A stretch of DNA of 64,000 bases. It comes from Lates calcarifer (taxonomy: Eukaryota; Chordata; Actinopteri; Centropomidae). A program made the translations under genes and the position numbers. This document shows positions 11,265 through 23,429 of this stretch, piece by piece. Each line of letters begins with the position of its first letter. Position 1 is the stretch's first letter. The stretch covers positions 4,929,377 to 4,993,376 of the forward strand of contig NC_066856.1 of assembly GCF_001640805.2 (NCBI RefSeq), given 5' to 3'. The notes beneath the pieces were generated by a model. That model did no database searches, was not told the DNA's origin, and saw only the letters and a list, made by a program, of their open reading frames with translations.

Positions 11265-14200
11265 GGTTTTCCAGTTCTCAATTTCATATCTGTCTGACGG
11301 AACAGACGCAGTTCAGTTTTAATCAGTGAGCTGTCTATGCTGTCTGCTCAACAGCTTGCACTTTTTTATGCTTTAAATGCGTAACTGTGACCCAAAGTGG
11401 CAGAATGCATCAGTGTAGACGCTGATGGAGGACTGCAGCTGCTGCTGAGGATGTGCTGCTGTCGTCTGTTTCATCCATGTAGAAGTCTTATCAGAGCTGT
11501 TCTGTTATCAACTGCTGCAAAAACAGACGTTGGAAAAATGGAAGGTAAAAGCCAAAAGGCTCTGAAACCCTGATATTTCGACTGCATCTGTGCGGCATGC
11601 TGACAAAGAACCAACTAGGGACTTGTGAGCTTGGTGCTACATTTTTTGGCCAAAATTCCACTTCAATAGTATCACATGTTGCTGATTTTTTTTTTTTTTT
11701 TTTTTTTTTTAACCAAAGGACACATTTCATTTAATCACTATATAATTTAAATTTCAGTTGCCATCACAGTAGTGGTGGTGGTGCTTGAGAGTGCAGCTGC
11801 TGGTGCCAAAGCCTTTTGATAATGCTTTCAATTTTGTGTGATAAATCCATTACAAAATACTGGGTCAACCAACCCTGCACCATGTAACAACAAAATTCCA
11901 CATTTGGGTTAAATGCTTAACATCAATTATCTGTCTGTGTCTGTGAAGCCAATCTATGTATCAAAGAACTGTGTTTGTGCAGTGCTTGGTAAAGTGAATG
12001 TAGGAAACACACAGTGTCAGATTTGAGAAGACAGCTGGTCATGAATGACCTCTGCGGTTTTGTAAGGCCATCATCGATGTGAGCCAGGAATAACTTTAAA
12101 AAGAAAAGTTTTTACATGGGGCATGTCAGACACTCCTGCCGTCTTTCCACTGAGCCATATTTCAGGTTTTGTATATCCAGGAGCATCACAACAGCCGCAA
12201 CTGAATCACTTGACGGTTTCACAGAGTAGGAATTTATTGTCTCATCTTCTGTTTACAAGCCCGGTCCCACACGGACCTATAAAACCACACTGCAGCTAGT
12301 ACAGGTCAAAGTCAGCAATTTTGTAAGTAAAATAGAGGTCGAGAAACTGTCAAGTTTTCTGCCAACCTACAGCTTTCCTGTTAGTCTCTGCTCCCAAGTC
12401 ATAAAACAAAAGTTTACTCTGCTCAGCTGGTGAGGCCAACCACTGATATTACATGATGTACAGTACAGCATATCACAATGTCCAAAATGTGTAGAAGTAT
12501 TACAGTGCTTGTGAGCATATCTGCCACTAGTAATTCACATGACACATGCCCTCAATTCATGCATTCCTGAAGGTTAGGCCAGGCATTCATTTAGGCAAAT
12601 CAATATCCTTTTATTTGGTATAGTGCTCTTAAATGCCGAGTGTTGCCTTGTGGGGAAAATATCAATGAGTCTCTCCCAATAATGTTTCACAGTGCTCCAG
12701 TTTGATCCCTGAAAATATTTATCAGAGGGAAACATTTCACTACACAAGCGTAACAAATTGATGTGTCAAAAGAGAATGCATCACCAGGGCAGGCTTTTAA
12801 TATAATTATTAACTTTGACTTGCCCTCATTTTTCAAAGGGCTACGATTGAGAGACAGAGCCAGTGGTGGTTTTCCTTAACTTTGTCCGGTAACTGGTATG
12901 GGCTGTGGGATGCCTGGGTGGACGGTGTTTTTATTTGAGTAAAAATGGCATCTGTTGAGCTTGGAAAGTACACAGTATTAAATGTCAGCATTTTAAAATG
13001 GCCATGACATTTCCTGCTATACTCGAGCATCTAGAATTTCTCTGACATGTATACATATAGAATCACTTGTCTTTAGTGTCTGCTGACTCTTGAGCAAGGA
13101 GACAACTCTCAGGTAAAATCAGTCAAAATGTTTCTCTTTTTTTTTTCCAGACACCAGCAAAAAATACAATTACTCGTCTCTATTTGTGACCAAAAATTTA
13201 ATCACAGAAATTTTTAAATGAACTATATGTATGGTGTGGTATGGTTTCTATTTTTTTGGTTTCTATTTTTTCTATGGTTTCTGAAACAAACAATGTGATA
13301 CTTCTTTTTTCACCTCAAACTGGCAGTTTATTAAATCCCTCCCCATGACTGTGATTGTCTAATTATAATTTTGCAATCCTATATAGACCAAACCACACAC
13401 CCTTATCACCACCATCTAGCATTTAAACTGACCGATATTTTGCACTCAGTGTTTGTAAGCTGTTCGGTGTGCGATGCCTGAATAACTAATATTACCCCAC
13501 CCCCACCCCCCCAGTGGATTCTGCCTGGTAGCTCAATCAGAAAGCCAAGGTGTGTAACGCTTTTAGATAACAGGGAGACATTAGCTGGACACCTAATGTG
13601 GGTTGTTCTGTAAAGTCTGACAGTGATAGGCTGGGTGATAACAATAATCTTACATGCATGTGTCACCCTGTGATAAATGACTCTAACTCAGAATGTGCAC
13701 AGCATCCACAAGCATGGCGTCTTAACCACCTTGCGGTTTCCACAGGAAATGTTTGTAGACACATTTGTTTGTGGCTGAAATTTTGCGTGTTTCACGATCA
13801 TGAAATCATATTTGTTGTTCATTTAGATGTTCATGGTATTTGTCATTTCTAGCTCTCTCTGTGATCAGTGGGTATACATGTAAAAATGCCTGATCTCAGA
13901 TTTTTTGTCTGAGAATGTCATGATGGCCAAATAATGATTTTATCTGCAGCTCAGCAAATTGGTAATGACTGCTGGTCAACATAGTATTACTGTGATCAAA
14001 CTTCAAATTTCATTCAATTTGTCTGACAAGTTTGACAACAGAAACTATGCTGTGAATTCTATGCATAAAAACACAGAGATGGTGATCAGACAAAGCAGGA
14101 GACTGAATGGAGGTTTAACTGACCATTTCCCTTATTCTCCCTCTCTAACTAAAAACAAACAGTGTATAATGTACAGTCAAAAGAACGAAAAATAGGTATC

Positions 14201-15740
14201 CTAAGTAATTAATTTTAAGTCAACTGCCAATAAATAAAGACATTTCTATATGTTCCAAGAGAATTTCCCACTTAAGAGACACGTACTGCTAAGACAAAAA
14301 CAAACCTGGCACCCAAAGATAATGGAGTGGGGAAAAGAGGCGTGACACAGACCTGGTGGACACACACACACAGGCTAGAATGGCAGGGGATCATCAGCCA
14401 TGAGGTAACCAGAACGAGGCGCAGCAGGAGCCTCTGTGCGTTGGCCACAAAGAAGTCTTGGTTTCAGTGTGATGCAAGGAAGAAGAAAGGCAAGTGAGGC
14501 AAGCGAGGAAGTGCATTCCTCAAATGGAAAACATCATCACTGAAGTATTTTGGAATTAAATGTTGTAATTTAACATTTATTTATTTCTTTTCTGTCATTT
14601 ATCTTGGCTACTCAAACTGAGATTCCCTCCATTTCCCAGAATAACTTCTTGAACTCCCATCAATCCCCCTGACTGGTTGCATTCAGCTGTTTTATATATG
14701 TATTTATATATGGAGAGAGGGAGAGGAGGAGAGAAACAAGATGGCCAGAGTGACAGTAATGGTATGAGAGGGAGAGTTTCCAGTCCACCAAAAAAAAAAA
14801 AAAAACAGTGAGGGAGGAAAAAAAAGGCTCAGCATGTCTTCCAGCTGCAGAGCAGTCGGGTCTGTTGGGGCTACTGTCAGAGCAGAAATTGGTATGTCTG
14901 CCTCCTTTGTGATGGATGTTTCCTTGTATGACTGCTGAACGTCAGTGCAATATGATGGCTCCAGACAGAAGCTTTGCCTCTTTGATTCTGAGGCTGACAC
15001 CAAACCCTTATGTTAAATTCATGTTTCACATAGATGAAAAAAAAGGTCTTTTAGCAAAGGATTGTATCTACATTGGAAATGTATCAATTAGTGACAAGTG
15101 TAACTTAAAAGGGGCGTACACTGGAATAATCTTCTGCCTATAAAATCATTTTTGAATGTAACTGAGTTCTATAAATTATACATAAAACAACACTAGTAGT
15201 AGTTCTGATGCAAATTAAAATGTTATTAAAAAAATCGTGACTCCAGAGTAATGACCAGCCTTATCTCTTCACTATTTTAAACACTATTTTTTTTTAGACA
15301 CTGTACATTTTCAATGAAAAACTGGGAACATTAGCTTCTGTATCCTACAATATGTATTAAAGCAAGTTCATAATAAGTACCTATTCATTCATACTCAGGA
15401 CATTTTGTAGATGATCTTCGGTGGCATCAGTATTCACCATGCAGACATTTGGTGGTAATTACATAGTCTCAGTGATTAACTGACCATAAGTGCAAGAGGG
15501 AGAGCTGCAGGGAGAAGGCTAAACGAACAAAGCTTCTGCTCATTCTTTAGATACCAGAGCAGATTTCCATTTGAATATAACATGAGTCTCAGCCACACTC
15601 TCAGCGTTCTCTAATAAGATACTCATGAGGTGGCAAATAAGAGTGTGGAGGTTGAGATGGTGGATGGGCATATAACACATCATTTTGTGAGTTTGAGTAC
15701 CATTACAGACCTGCAATTAACGTTTGCATATCTGCCATGG
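11265..15740. other. No gene seen; several homopolymer tracts
   Basis: I see no gene in this 4.5 kb. It holds a T25 tract (11686-11710), a direct repeat of GGTTTCTATTTTTT units (13241-13283), a C-rich run near 13497-13512, a GA-rich stretch at 14711-14735 and an A16 tract (14790-14805). The minus-strand frame at 14704-15003 is largely a translation of these low-complexity tracts. Confidence 0.5.
11686..11710 (+). repeat. T25 homopolymer tract
   Basis: An uninterrupted run of 25 T residues. On the minus strand it could be a retroposon A tail, but no retroposon body is recognised next to it. Confidence 0.9.
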
Positions 15741-15744
15741 TCGA

Positions 15745-16185
15745 GACATGGCTCTAGGGATGTCATTGTCAATTTGTCAGTTCACCACTTAAGTGCAGAC
15801 TGAAATATCTTAACAACTATTTGAGGGTTTGCCATGAAATCTGTTACAGATATTCAGATGTCATTTAACTATTGTTGGATTATCCAGCAACTATGGATGA
15901 ACTGACAGAAAATTTGGCACAGATATCCATAGCGCCCAGATAGTCTATCCTGCCACCTTGTACCATCATCAGGTCAAAATTATAATGTGTCCAATACTTT
16001 AGTCTATGACTAAATAACTGCAAAACAAATGGCACTGCTATCAGCCTAAGCTGTACCTTGTGTTTTAGAAAATTACCCAATGTTAGCATGCTAATATGCC
16101 AAGCATTTGACCTGCATGTCATTGTGAGCATGTTAGCATAGTAACACTAGCATTTAGCTCAACTGTGCCACAGTATGGTATGGCA
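15745..16185 (+). repeat. Percomorph dispersed repeat, near full length
   Basis: This opens with ATGGCTCTAGGGATG and continues with GACTGAAATATCTTAACAAC, TTTGCCATGAAAT, ACCATCATCAGGTCAAAATT, GTCCAATACTTTAGTCTATG and finally the alternating TTAGCATGCTAATA / GAGCATGTTAGCAT / TAGCATTTAGCTCAA blocks. I recognise this order from many percomorph loci. The minus-orientation copy at 9650-9852 and the fragment at 36735-36883 are relatives. There is no coding capacity and the class is unknown. Confidence 0.55.
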
Positions 16186-16189
16186 CAGG

Positions 16190-16380
16190 CTTCAAAAGGG
16201 TTGTACTTATTCTCTTATTAATCATCTCTTATTAATCAGTTGTGCTTGTACCTTGGTGGATTGCTATTATAATGGCAGATTTGCCTGTTTCTTCTGCCAG
16301 CTGATCTAACCTTGCCTGTGCTGCTGCTGCCCTATTTCGGAACATACGAATCAGCATCACGTCTTCTCCTTAAGTTCTGT
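16190..16380. other. No gene seen
   Basis: Short unique-looking stretch between two dispersed repeats. A near-duplicate of TCTTATTAATCA occurs twice at about 16214-16237. Confidence 0.5.
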
Positions 16381-16385
16381 AATGC

Positions 16386-16760
16386 GTCTTAAGGAGGCTG
16401 GGGAAGGGCAACTAACAGGTGAGGGTTATGGGGACAGGCAGTGGCAGGGGAATGGAGTGGTACTGAAGGAGCAGCAGAGACTGGAGGCTTGAAGCAGGTT
16501 AGTGGCATGGCAGGGTAATAGCAGCGAGGACAGGCAGCGGTAGCCAAGCAAACACAGAGAGCATGTGGAACAATCTAGTGACGAGTGGTTGGAGAGGGTT
16601 CTTATACTGAGCTTGACAACTAATAGGAAGCAGGTGAGCCAGGACTGGAAACTGTGCCACGCCTCCGCAACAACACACACACACACACACGCAGTGGGAG
16701 GAGACATTGCACAAAACAGACAAGAGAACAAAAGGGCCCTTGCCCCAGTTGAGTGTTTCA
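16386..16760. repeat. G-rich fish interspersed repeat, class uncertain
   Basis: This stretch is purine-rich on the plus strand (GGGGACAGGCAGTGGCAGG, then repeated GCAGG/CAGGCAG words, then GTGGAACAATCTAGTGACG and GTTCTTATACTGAGC). It ends in a CA microsatellite (16672-16691) and ACAAAACAGACAAGAGAAC. This layout is familiar from a fish dispersed repeat that carries short degenerate GGCAGG-type tandems. The long minus-strand open frame across it (16426-16779) is an effect of the biased composition and not a gene. Confidence 0.35.
16672..16691 (+). repeat. CA microsatellite
   Basis: About ten CA dinucleotide units inside the G-rich repeat, continuing into GCAGTGGG. Confidence 0.85.
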
Positions 16761-16764
16761 GTAA

Positions 16765-18480
16765 CCTAACTCTAACCATACCTTCATCAATCTGCTGTAA
16801 GCACAGTCTTTAAATGTAAGAGCCTAACATTAATCAAGAATAGTGCTCGTCTTTCTGAGCTGCCATTGTATATATTATGGGGTTTTGCAGAATCATCCAA
16901 CTGTCTGACATTCCAGTTTATAAATGTACCCACAGGAGTGTTTATGCTGTCTGTCCCAATGCAGTAATAAGCTAGTAATGCACCAACCATACAGACATTA
17001 GCTGTAGCTAATGTGGTATGTGACATACCTGTGACTCTTACTGACCTCAAAAATTACCAGGGGTCTCTCTGTTTTCCTCGTCTCTTTGCATGCATTAAAT
17101 TGAGTTATAATGCATCCAGGTAAGTGATTTTCTTTGCCTCAGTTCACATTGTCTGGAGCAAATTCTCATGATTCACTTCATCTTAAGTGTAAGGTCAACA
17201 GAGCTAAGATTTTGTTCGTTAGAGTTAGAAATTCCTTATTTCATTTGCCGTTATGGACCTTGAAACTATGAAACTTCCTTTGCAATTTAACAATTAATTC
17301 TCTTTAGTCTCTCATGTACACTAATATGTGGGTACCTAATGCACCCACAAAAGAATCAGACAATGCCAAGCTGTTTTTTCCCCAGGTAAATTATCAGAAA
17401 GTAGTCACGGCAGCATAGAGAAATTGCTTGTGCATAAATGTACTGTAAGGAAAGCTTTAGCTGTACATCTACATAACAATGCCATCATTCAAACCTGGGT
17501 CCATCAGTGCCAGTGTGAGTGGCTGTGTCAGGGACTGTGTCTTCATTAAGTGTCCCTGTTTAGCAGCTCTGGCCGTCTGTTATTCACCAGCATGCTGCAA
17601 AACATTTCCATTGGAGATGCTATGAAAGGATGTTGGCTGATTGGCTGAAGTGACAGTAATGCGCACAAATACTTCAGCACACACACACACACACACAAGT
17701 GTTTGGTACACATACAAACACACACACACATTCAGGTTGCTAGGTGACAGTAATGGCATGTAATGAAAAGATATGTATGGTTGGAGTGGGGACTGGTTGT
17801 CACCTGTGTGACTGTGAGCCTGTCAGCTCTCTAAACAGATGAGTTGTGTTGACGTGTTGCTGTTGGCAGGAGAGTAGAGGGGGTAAGGAGGGATAACTGC
17901 TGCATTGTTGAGAAGGCCATCAGTCTCTGAGGGGGTGTTGGTGGTTTGTCCATAGAGAAAAAGTAGGTCTGCAATATGTCCATGTGTTCAAAAATCAATG
18001 AGGCCGTTAGACAGGCAGAAGTGGTGATCATACTTCACCAGCTTCTATAACCTGGGATAGAATACACTTTGGTAAATGATTGGAATGCAACCATACTGCA
18101 TTTTTGAGGATTGCAATCGTCACTAGTCATTATTTTGGCAATATGTTGACCTGTCTGGGAAGCATGCCATCCCCATGCTGCACAGACGCTGTAGAAAGGC
18201 ATGGTTGGGTGTACAGAGCTCAGGACTTTGTCACCGACAGCAGGGTTCATGTCCTGTCTACTGGGTGCGGTTAGATTTATTCTAAGGCAAGACTACATTA
18301 TATTTTTGTCTTTAAAGTGACTGACTGCATCAGATCAAGCGATTATTTAATTATTAATTGTTGCTGTCAGCAAGCAAACATGGAAGACAACACGTTGGAC
18401 CCTGACCAATCATCACCTCTTATGACCTGCATGACATAAAGACATCTTTAAGAACTTCCAGTCAGGGTGTTTCTGTCCAC
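16765..18480. other. No gene seen; CA microsatellites
   Basis: AT-rich sequence with an eight-base inverted repeat CATTAGCT/AGCTAATG near 16996-17013 and two CA runs (17678-17697 and 17717-17730). The frames on both strands near 18035-18274 overlap each other and show no recognisable domain. Confidence 0.5.
17678..17730 (+). repeat. Paired CA microsatellites
   Basis: Two CA runs (17678-17697 and about 17717-17730) separated by AGTGTTTGGTACACATAC. Confidence 0.8.
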
Positions 18481-18481
18481 C

Positions 18482-18806
18482 TACACCGATCAGCCACAAC
18501 ATTAAAACCACTTACAGATGAAGTGAATAACATTGATCATCTTGTTACAATACAATGTTCTGCCAGGAAACCTTGGGCCCTGGGATTCATCTAGCCAACC
18601 TTTGGCAAATACCATGCACCTAAACATTGTTGCAGTGCAAGCACACTCCCCCATGGCAAAAGCCCCAAAGGCAGGGGCCTCTCCTAGCAGGACAGTGTTT
18701 CTACCAGACCATAAAAACTGCTCAGAAATAGGTTGAGGAACACAACAAAGAGCCTAAGGTGTTGACCTGGCCTCTAAACTCCCCAGATCCCAATGTGATT
18801 GGGCAT
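18482..18806 (+). mobile_element. Deleted Tc1-like transposon with dead catalytic triad
   Basis: The left end TACACCGATCAGCCACAACA is the terminus of an abundant fish Tc1-like element. The next bases match its 5' leader up to GTTACAAT (18544-18551). The match then jumps to the late transposase region beginning CAATGTTCTGCCAGG, so most of the gene has been deleted. The remaining coding part decays through GGTTGAGGAACACAAC to WPLNSPDPNVIGH (TGG at 18768 to CAT at 18806). This corresponds to the SPDLNPIEH block that supplies the third catalytic residue of the DDE domain. The glutamate codon is GGG (Gly) at 18801-18803. No right terminal repeat is seen. A solitary terminus of the same family lies at 52154-52182. 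Confidence 0.78.
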
Positions 18807-18871
18807 CAACTACCTGACACTTGCGTCGTCACCAAAGGTTAAATACCTCAGATTCACCCATCAGCTTTTAG

Positions 18872-18955
18872 AACCGAGGAAAGCTTTTGGATGACAGGTG
18901 AAAGATCTTCAAGGCACCTGAAAGTAGTCCAGCTGCCTTTGACCCTATCACTTAA
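18872..18955 (+). repeat. Fragment of a teleost retroelement tail (Penelope-like?)
   Basis: The words TTTTGGATGACAGGTGAAAG, ATCTTCAAG and AGTCCAGCTGCCTTTGACC match a familiar teleost repeat in which TTGGATGAGAGGTGAAACG is followed by TCTTCAAG and AGTCCAGTTGCCTTT. I associate it with the region downstream of the GIY-YIG domain in Penelope-like elements, but I cannot prove this from 84 bp. Confidence 0.35.
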
Positions 18956-18969
18956 GAATAATACTCACA

Positions 18970-19003
18970 TAGTAGTGTACGGAAAATAGTAGTGTATGGA
19001 AAA
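18970..19003 (+). repeat. Two-unit tandem repeat of 17 bp
   Basis: TAGTAGTGTACGGAAAA (18970-18986) is followed directly by TAGTAGTGTATGGAAAA (18987-19003), with one difference. Confidence 0.88.
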
Positions 19004-19009
19004 TGGAGG

Positions 19010-19437
19010 ATGAATCTTTTTCTGCAGTTTGGTGCAGTAGTAGTCATGCCCACATCTCTGACTATTTCAGCAATTCAAATAGCTCTGTTGTTCCTCTCTG
19101 TGACAGCAGTTTCCCCCTGGTTGGAGAAACAATGAACCACTCAGAGCTCTATAGGTTGAATTAAGGAAGGGGGGCATCATCATTGTGTGCTGGAGCCAGA
19201 AAATTTATCCATGCAAGTCCCTCAAGGACGCCAGAAGCTACTTGGAGAACCATTGTGATGGAGAATTGTTTCACTTTCAGAAAGATCAGCAGGTCAATAA
19301 ATTTAAGTGCTAACATAATGGAAGGATCATCGGGGGAAACAGCAGGAAGGCAGAAATGAAAGTGCTGGCTCAAATGTTGAACATAATAACAAAACTGAGT
19401 ATCAAAACAACTGAATCCAGGCCTGTCAAAGGCACCT

Positions 19438-19478
<41 letters not shown>

Positions 19479-21890
19479 ATAATCCAGCAATTTCCAATCA
19501 CTTCTGTCTTCCCTTCTCCTCATCTCATCTTACTATCTGACTTGCTGCTTATCACCAGCTGGGGAGAAGAAATGCATGTATTTGTGTGATGAAGCCTGTA
19601 AAAGCTCATTTGCAAAAGGGGGGGTGAAAAAAGAAAATCCACCATGTTTTTTAAAGCATTGTCAATGGTCAGATCCCTTTGGATTTAGTTATTTATTGGC
19701 AATAACATGGATCTATGGTACAAGAAGTGTTGTCAGTATTCACTTCTGACTGCAGCACATCTGAATTTAATGATCCATTTAAGCATTCACACCAAACTTA
19801 CCATTAAAGACAAAGCATTTCCATTCCACCTACTACAACACCCTATATGTATGTACAACCTCTGACCAGTTACACAATCAGACCATGGCTTTATGTTGCT
19901 ATCTCACTTATACATGTGAGTCCTCCTTGGTTTCTGAAGGTTTGATTGGCTATTTAAAGAAACAATGGATCAGACTAGAATATACAGATTTATACATTTT
20001 CTTCAAAATATTGATCTCGGCTACTGTAGTGGTGGGTGCAACCTGCCCAAGATCTTACTGGTCTTATAAAAATGGGAAGCACATTGAAAATGTCAGTCTA
20101 TGACTACTTTTAAACCACTTTTTCCCATCTCTCTTCTCTTTCTATATCCTGTTTTTTAATAGAATGTACAAATACATAGCCTGTAGTCACATTTACTGTA
20201 ACTATAAAATAAGCATTAAGATGTGATAAACTCAGCCAGTATCCCCAGGAATTATGTCCACATTGGATACCTCTCAATTTATGTCTGGCGCCAAAAAACT
20301 GAAAGTAGTATGCCCTTTATGTACTGAGGCAGAGAGTAAACAGGAATTCAGATTGAAAGTAGCCATGCGTAAAGAACATGGTTTTGTGTTTGTAGGGGTG
20401 TATTTTTTAAGGTACCAGTGAGACAAGAAAATACAGTCCAGAAAGTACAGTTTGATAAGCCTTTAAACATTGCTTTGTTACTCAGAAGCAATACACTGAG
20501 CAAGGGTTTGTAATACTAACAGACAGGACTTTATAACCATGGCAAGTTATAACTGCAGCAACTAATACATACGGGATTTAAAGTCACTGTCATAATGATG
20601 TGTTTATTAAAGTTAAAGCAAAAGAATAATTCTCTTTCTAATTGTTTCATCACACTGGGGCTCACGTCTCGGTTATTATCCTCATGGGGATCTCCAATAG
20701 GCTTCTATCTATCCATTGTTACATCATTGCAGCCAGGTTACCATGGTCAAAGAACAGACCTTAGCACATCTATAAAATAAAACATTAAACCATTGAATAA
20801 AACAAGCTGGAAGCCACAGAGGTTTTCAAAAGCTGAACTCCAGATCTGTGACATCTGATTCAAGACATTTACTCACGCAAAACAGCAGCAGTGTCTTATG
20901 AAGTCAGCCTCTGGGCCTACAACCACAGCTTTTTAAATTCTCTCTTACAGCGGATTCACACCAGCAGTGACCTTGACGCTACTGTATCTGTCAACAAGTT
21001 GCCCAGTTGCTGACTTGTGCCTGCTATTTCCACTGAGCTTTTTTGCTTGTAGTGGTGTTGGTGAGATGCACTAATCTGGATGTATTTTACCGGAGTCCGA
21101 GTTACAAGATATTGTTACACAGTAATGCAGCTTGCAGCACTGCGCCACACATTAATAATGTATTAATGTGTGATTAGTATCTATGATTTTCTTTGTCTCT
21201 GAGAAAATACGGAGGGGATTTTGAAAAAAAAAAAAAAAAAGCTGTGTCGCTGACACTGCAGGGTAACATTAGCCTTGATTTCCACATAAACACAAACCTG
21301 GATGGACTATTGATTTTTTTTGGTGCTATTCACAAAGCTGTGCTAAAATGGTAAAATATTATAATTATGATAAACTACAGTTAGATGCAAGGCAGTCAAT
21401 AGTTTGTTATTAAAAATGGTGCAAACAGCAATAAAAACAAATTAATAACAGTAGAGGTCCCTGTTTTGGCTGTGACATTAGAGGGAGAGTGAGAATCTGT
21501 TTGTTTTCTAATCACAAAGGATTATCACAACCACCAGTTTTCAATAATCATTACTGAAGATTTGACACTGTGCTTTAGCTGATGACTTTATTGACTTCAG
21601 TCCTGTCCCTGCACTCTGCTGTAGTGCATTTGTTCTCAGGTAAGCATTGATAGATAGTTCTGGTAGTGGAAGCTGGCATCCCCAGCTGTACATTTGTGAC
21701 TCCATCTGTACATGAAAAGTACATGTATAAAGCCATGGTAAAATTGTACATCTAAAACAAGTAGTCAGCCACTCTCATTCAGACTTTTTATCTTGTTATA
21801 TCACAAAACTTTTCATTTTATTACATCATTGCATCTTGTCCGAACAAGAAACTTCCACATGCTGGTAAAACAAGAAAAATATCCAGTCAT
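19010..21890. other. No gene seen; A37 and A17 tracts
   Basis: I see no gene. The stretch holds a 37-base A tract (19439-19475), an A17 tract (21224-21240) and otherwise AT-rich sequence. The frames crossing the A tracts encode poly-lysine and are not real. Confidence 0.5.
19439..19475 (+). repeat. A37 homopolymer tract
   Basis: An uninterrupted run of 37 A residues, the longest homopolymer in the window. It could be the tail of a retroposed sequence on the plus strand, but I recognise no LINE, SINE or processed gene in the preceding 300 bp. Confidence 0.92.
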
Positions 21891-21894
21891 TGTG

Positions 21895-22528
21895 ACACTG
21901 TAGCCTATAGAGCATTCATATAACATGATATAGGTACAACGATTGAGGGCTGCTTTTGTATTGTTTTGTGTGCCAACGTGAGATTATTGTGCCTGTGCTC
22001 TGTGTCAGATTAGGCCATCGATTCTCAGCGTGTCAGATACCAGACCGCAGACGCTATCTGCACAATAACGGACATCCTCTACCCTCCTGTCACCCCACTT
22101 GACAGAATGAGCAAAAATTGACATTTGGAAGGAGGGTTCACTTGAACAGACATCCAGTTCAACAGTATCTCTCTCATCGGTATCAAAGCCGAGAATACCA
22201 CCCTCTGTCTATCAGGTGTGGAGACCTGACTACTACTCCTGACCTTATACTGTGCTTCTCTGAGGATATATGTATGTTTCAATGTATATAGCAAAAAGAA
22301 TAACATAAAGGGAACTCCACCGACTTTATGCATCAGAGTCTGTTTACAGGTGTTAGGGAGTACTACTACATATGTTAAAAAAGGAAATCCTTTTGTGTCT
22401 CCAGAGGCAACTGTGTGAAGCCTGAAACATGTCCTCAAGTAATGTCAGTTTAAGTGACAGCTGAAGACTGAAGACTACAAGTCAAAAAAACACAGTAACA
22501 CTGTAGCCTATAGAGCATTCATATAACA
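21895..22528 (+). repeat. 31-bp direct repeat flanking a 572-bp segment
   Basis: A 31-bp sequence that begins ACACTGTAGCCTATAGAGCA occurs at 21895-21925 and again, identical by eye, at 22498-22528. The 572 bp between the copies include a stretch (about 22310-22440) that resembles a dispersed fish repeat (GGAACTCCACCGACTTTATG and then GTGTTAGGGAGTACTACTAC). The repeat is too long for a normal target-site duplication. It may instead mark a segmental duplication or the ends of an unrecognised element. Confidence 0.6.
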
Positions 22529-22529
22529 A

Positions 22530-23135
22530 AGGAGTGCAATGTTAAATCAGCAGAGTACTCCACAGCCATCACTGATGGGTGTGGTCAGGTGTGGCCAAAG
22601 TGTGCTTTATTGTATCATTAAATAAACTCAACAGTGATGCCACACTGTACGGCCACACCCTGAATGAAGTACTCCTGTACATCACTGCAGCAAGGTGACC
22701 TCCAGATCCAGACTTACAGCTGCTGTTACACTTCTCATTAATAAAGTATTCACGTGTCAGAATCACTGTCAGCTGGAATGCAATCGCGTTTTTCGGTTGT
22801 CCGTCTCATGCACGCACGACAGTAGAGATGTGTGTCACTTTTAATCAGTACAGTAATACACACCAGCTGCGTTAGATCTCATGCTTCAAGCGTGCAAATT
22901 CACCCTAAAAGGCTTCAAGTGTATTTTTGTCTGATTTAGAGTGTGAAGAAGATATTAAATCAAAAGTGTGATTCAAACTTGCAATCACTTTTTTTTTTAG
23001 GTTGCTTGGTGGCTGCAGGAGCTACATGTGAACACAAAACTGACATAGCATCACCTTTTAAGTTGATGTAAATTGTTATCAAATTGTTTCCTTTTTATAC
23101 CTCCAGTGGTTATGAATCAATATTTATATTCATTT
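22530..23135. other. No gene seen; spaced inverted GGTGTGGCC
   Basis: The words GGTGTGGCC (about 22590) and GGCCACACC (about 22651) form a nine-base inverted repeat with a spacer of about 50 bases. Nothing else is recognised. Confidence 0.45.
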
Positions 23136-23139
23136 GGAG

Positions 23140-23425
23140 CTGTGTTTCTAGCCACCCGGTGAATATAAGTCCAACATTCACTCTCTTTTAGCTCTACTTT
23201 TGATCTCCATTGTAGTATCCACTAACTCCTGAGGGGAAATATCTGTCTCTTTAGCTGCTAAATTCTCCACTGTGGTCAGCAGCTAGCCGCTAACTGTGTC
23301 TGTCTGTTGTTTGGCGCTAGGCAGGTAGTGTACAGTTGGTTTTTAGGGCTTTTTTCGTTGAAAACAGCTACCTACAGAAGCCGAAAATAATACTATGAGA
23401 GCATGGATCTTTAATAAAGTTTTCT
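23140..23425 (+). repeat. Percomorph dispersed repeat, plus orientation
   Basis: This begins GTGTTTCTAGCCACCCGGTG and continues with CCAACATTCACTCTC, AACTCCTGAGGGGAAATATC, TTTAGCTGCTAAATTC, CAGCTAGCCGCTAACTG, CTGTCTGTTGTTTGGCG and GTTGAAAACAGCTACC. The complement of part of it is present at 49600-49760 (CAACAGGCAGACA, ACTAGCTGCTGAACACAGTG, GCATTTAGCAGCTAGATATT). The two copies in one window support its being a dispersed element. It has no coding capacity and its class is unknown. Confidence 0.55.
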
Positions 23426-23429
23426 GCCT

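Noticed and set aside
16426..16779. 117-codon minus-strand frame with cysteine/valine run
   Set aside because: It is the complement of a G-rich dispersed repeat plus a CA microsatellite.
19160..19475. Processed pseudogene ending in the A37 tract
   Set aside because: No spliced coding sequence or polyadenylation signal suited to a retrocopy is recognisable upstream. The A tract alone is not evidence.
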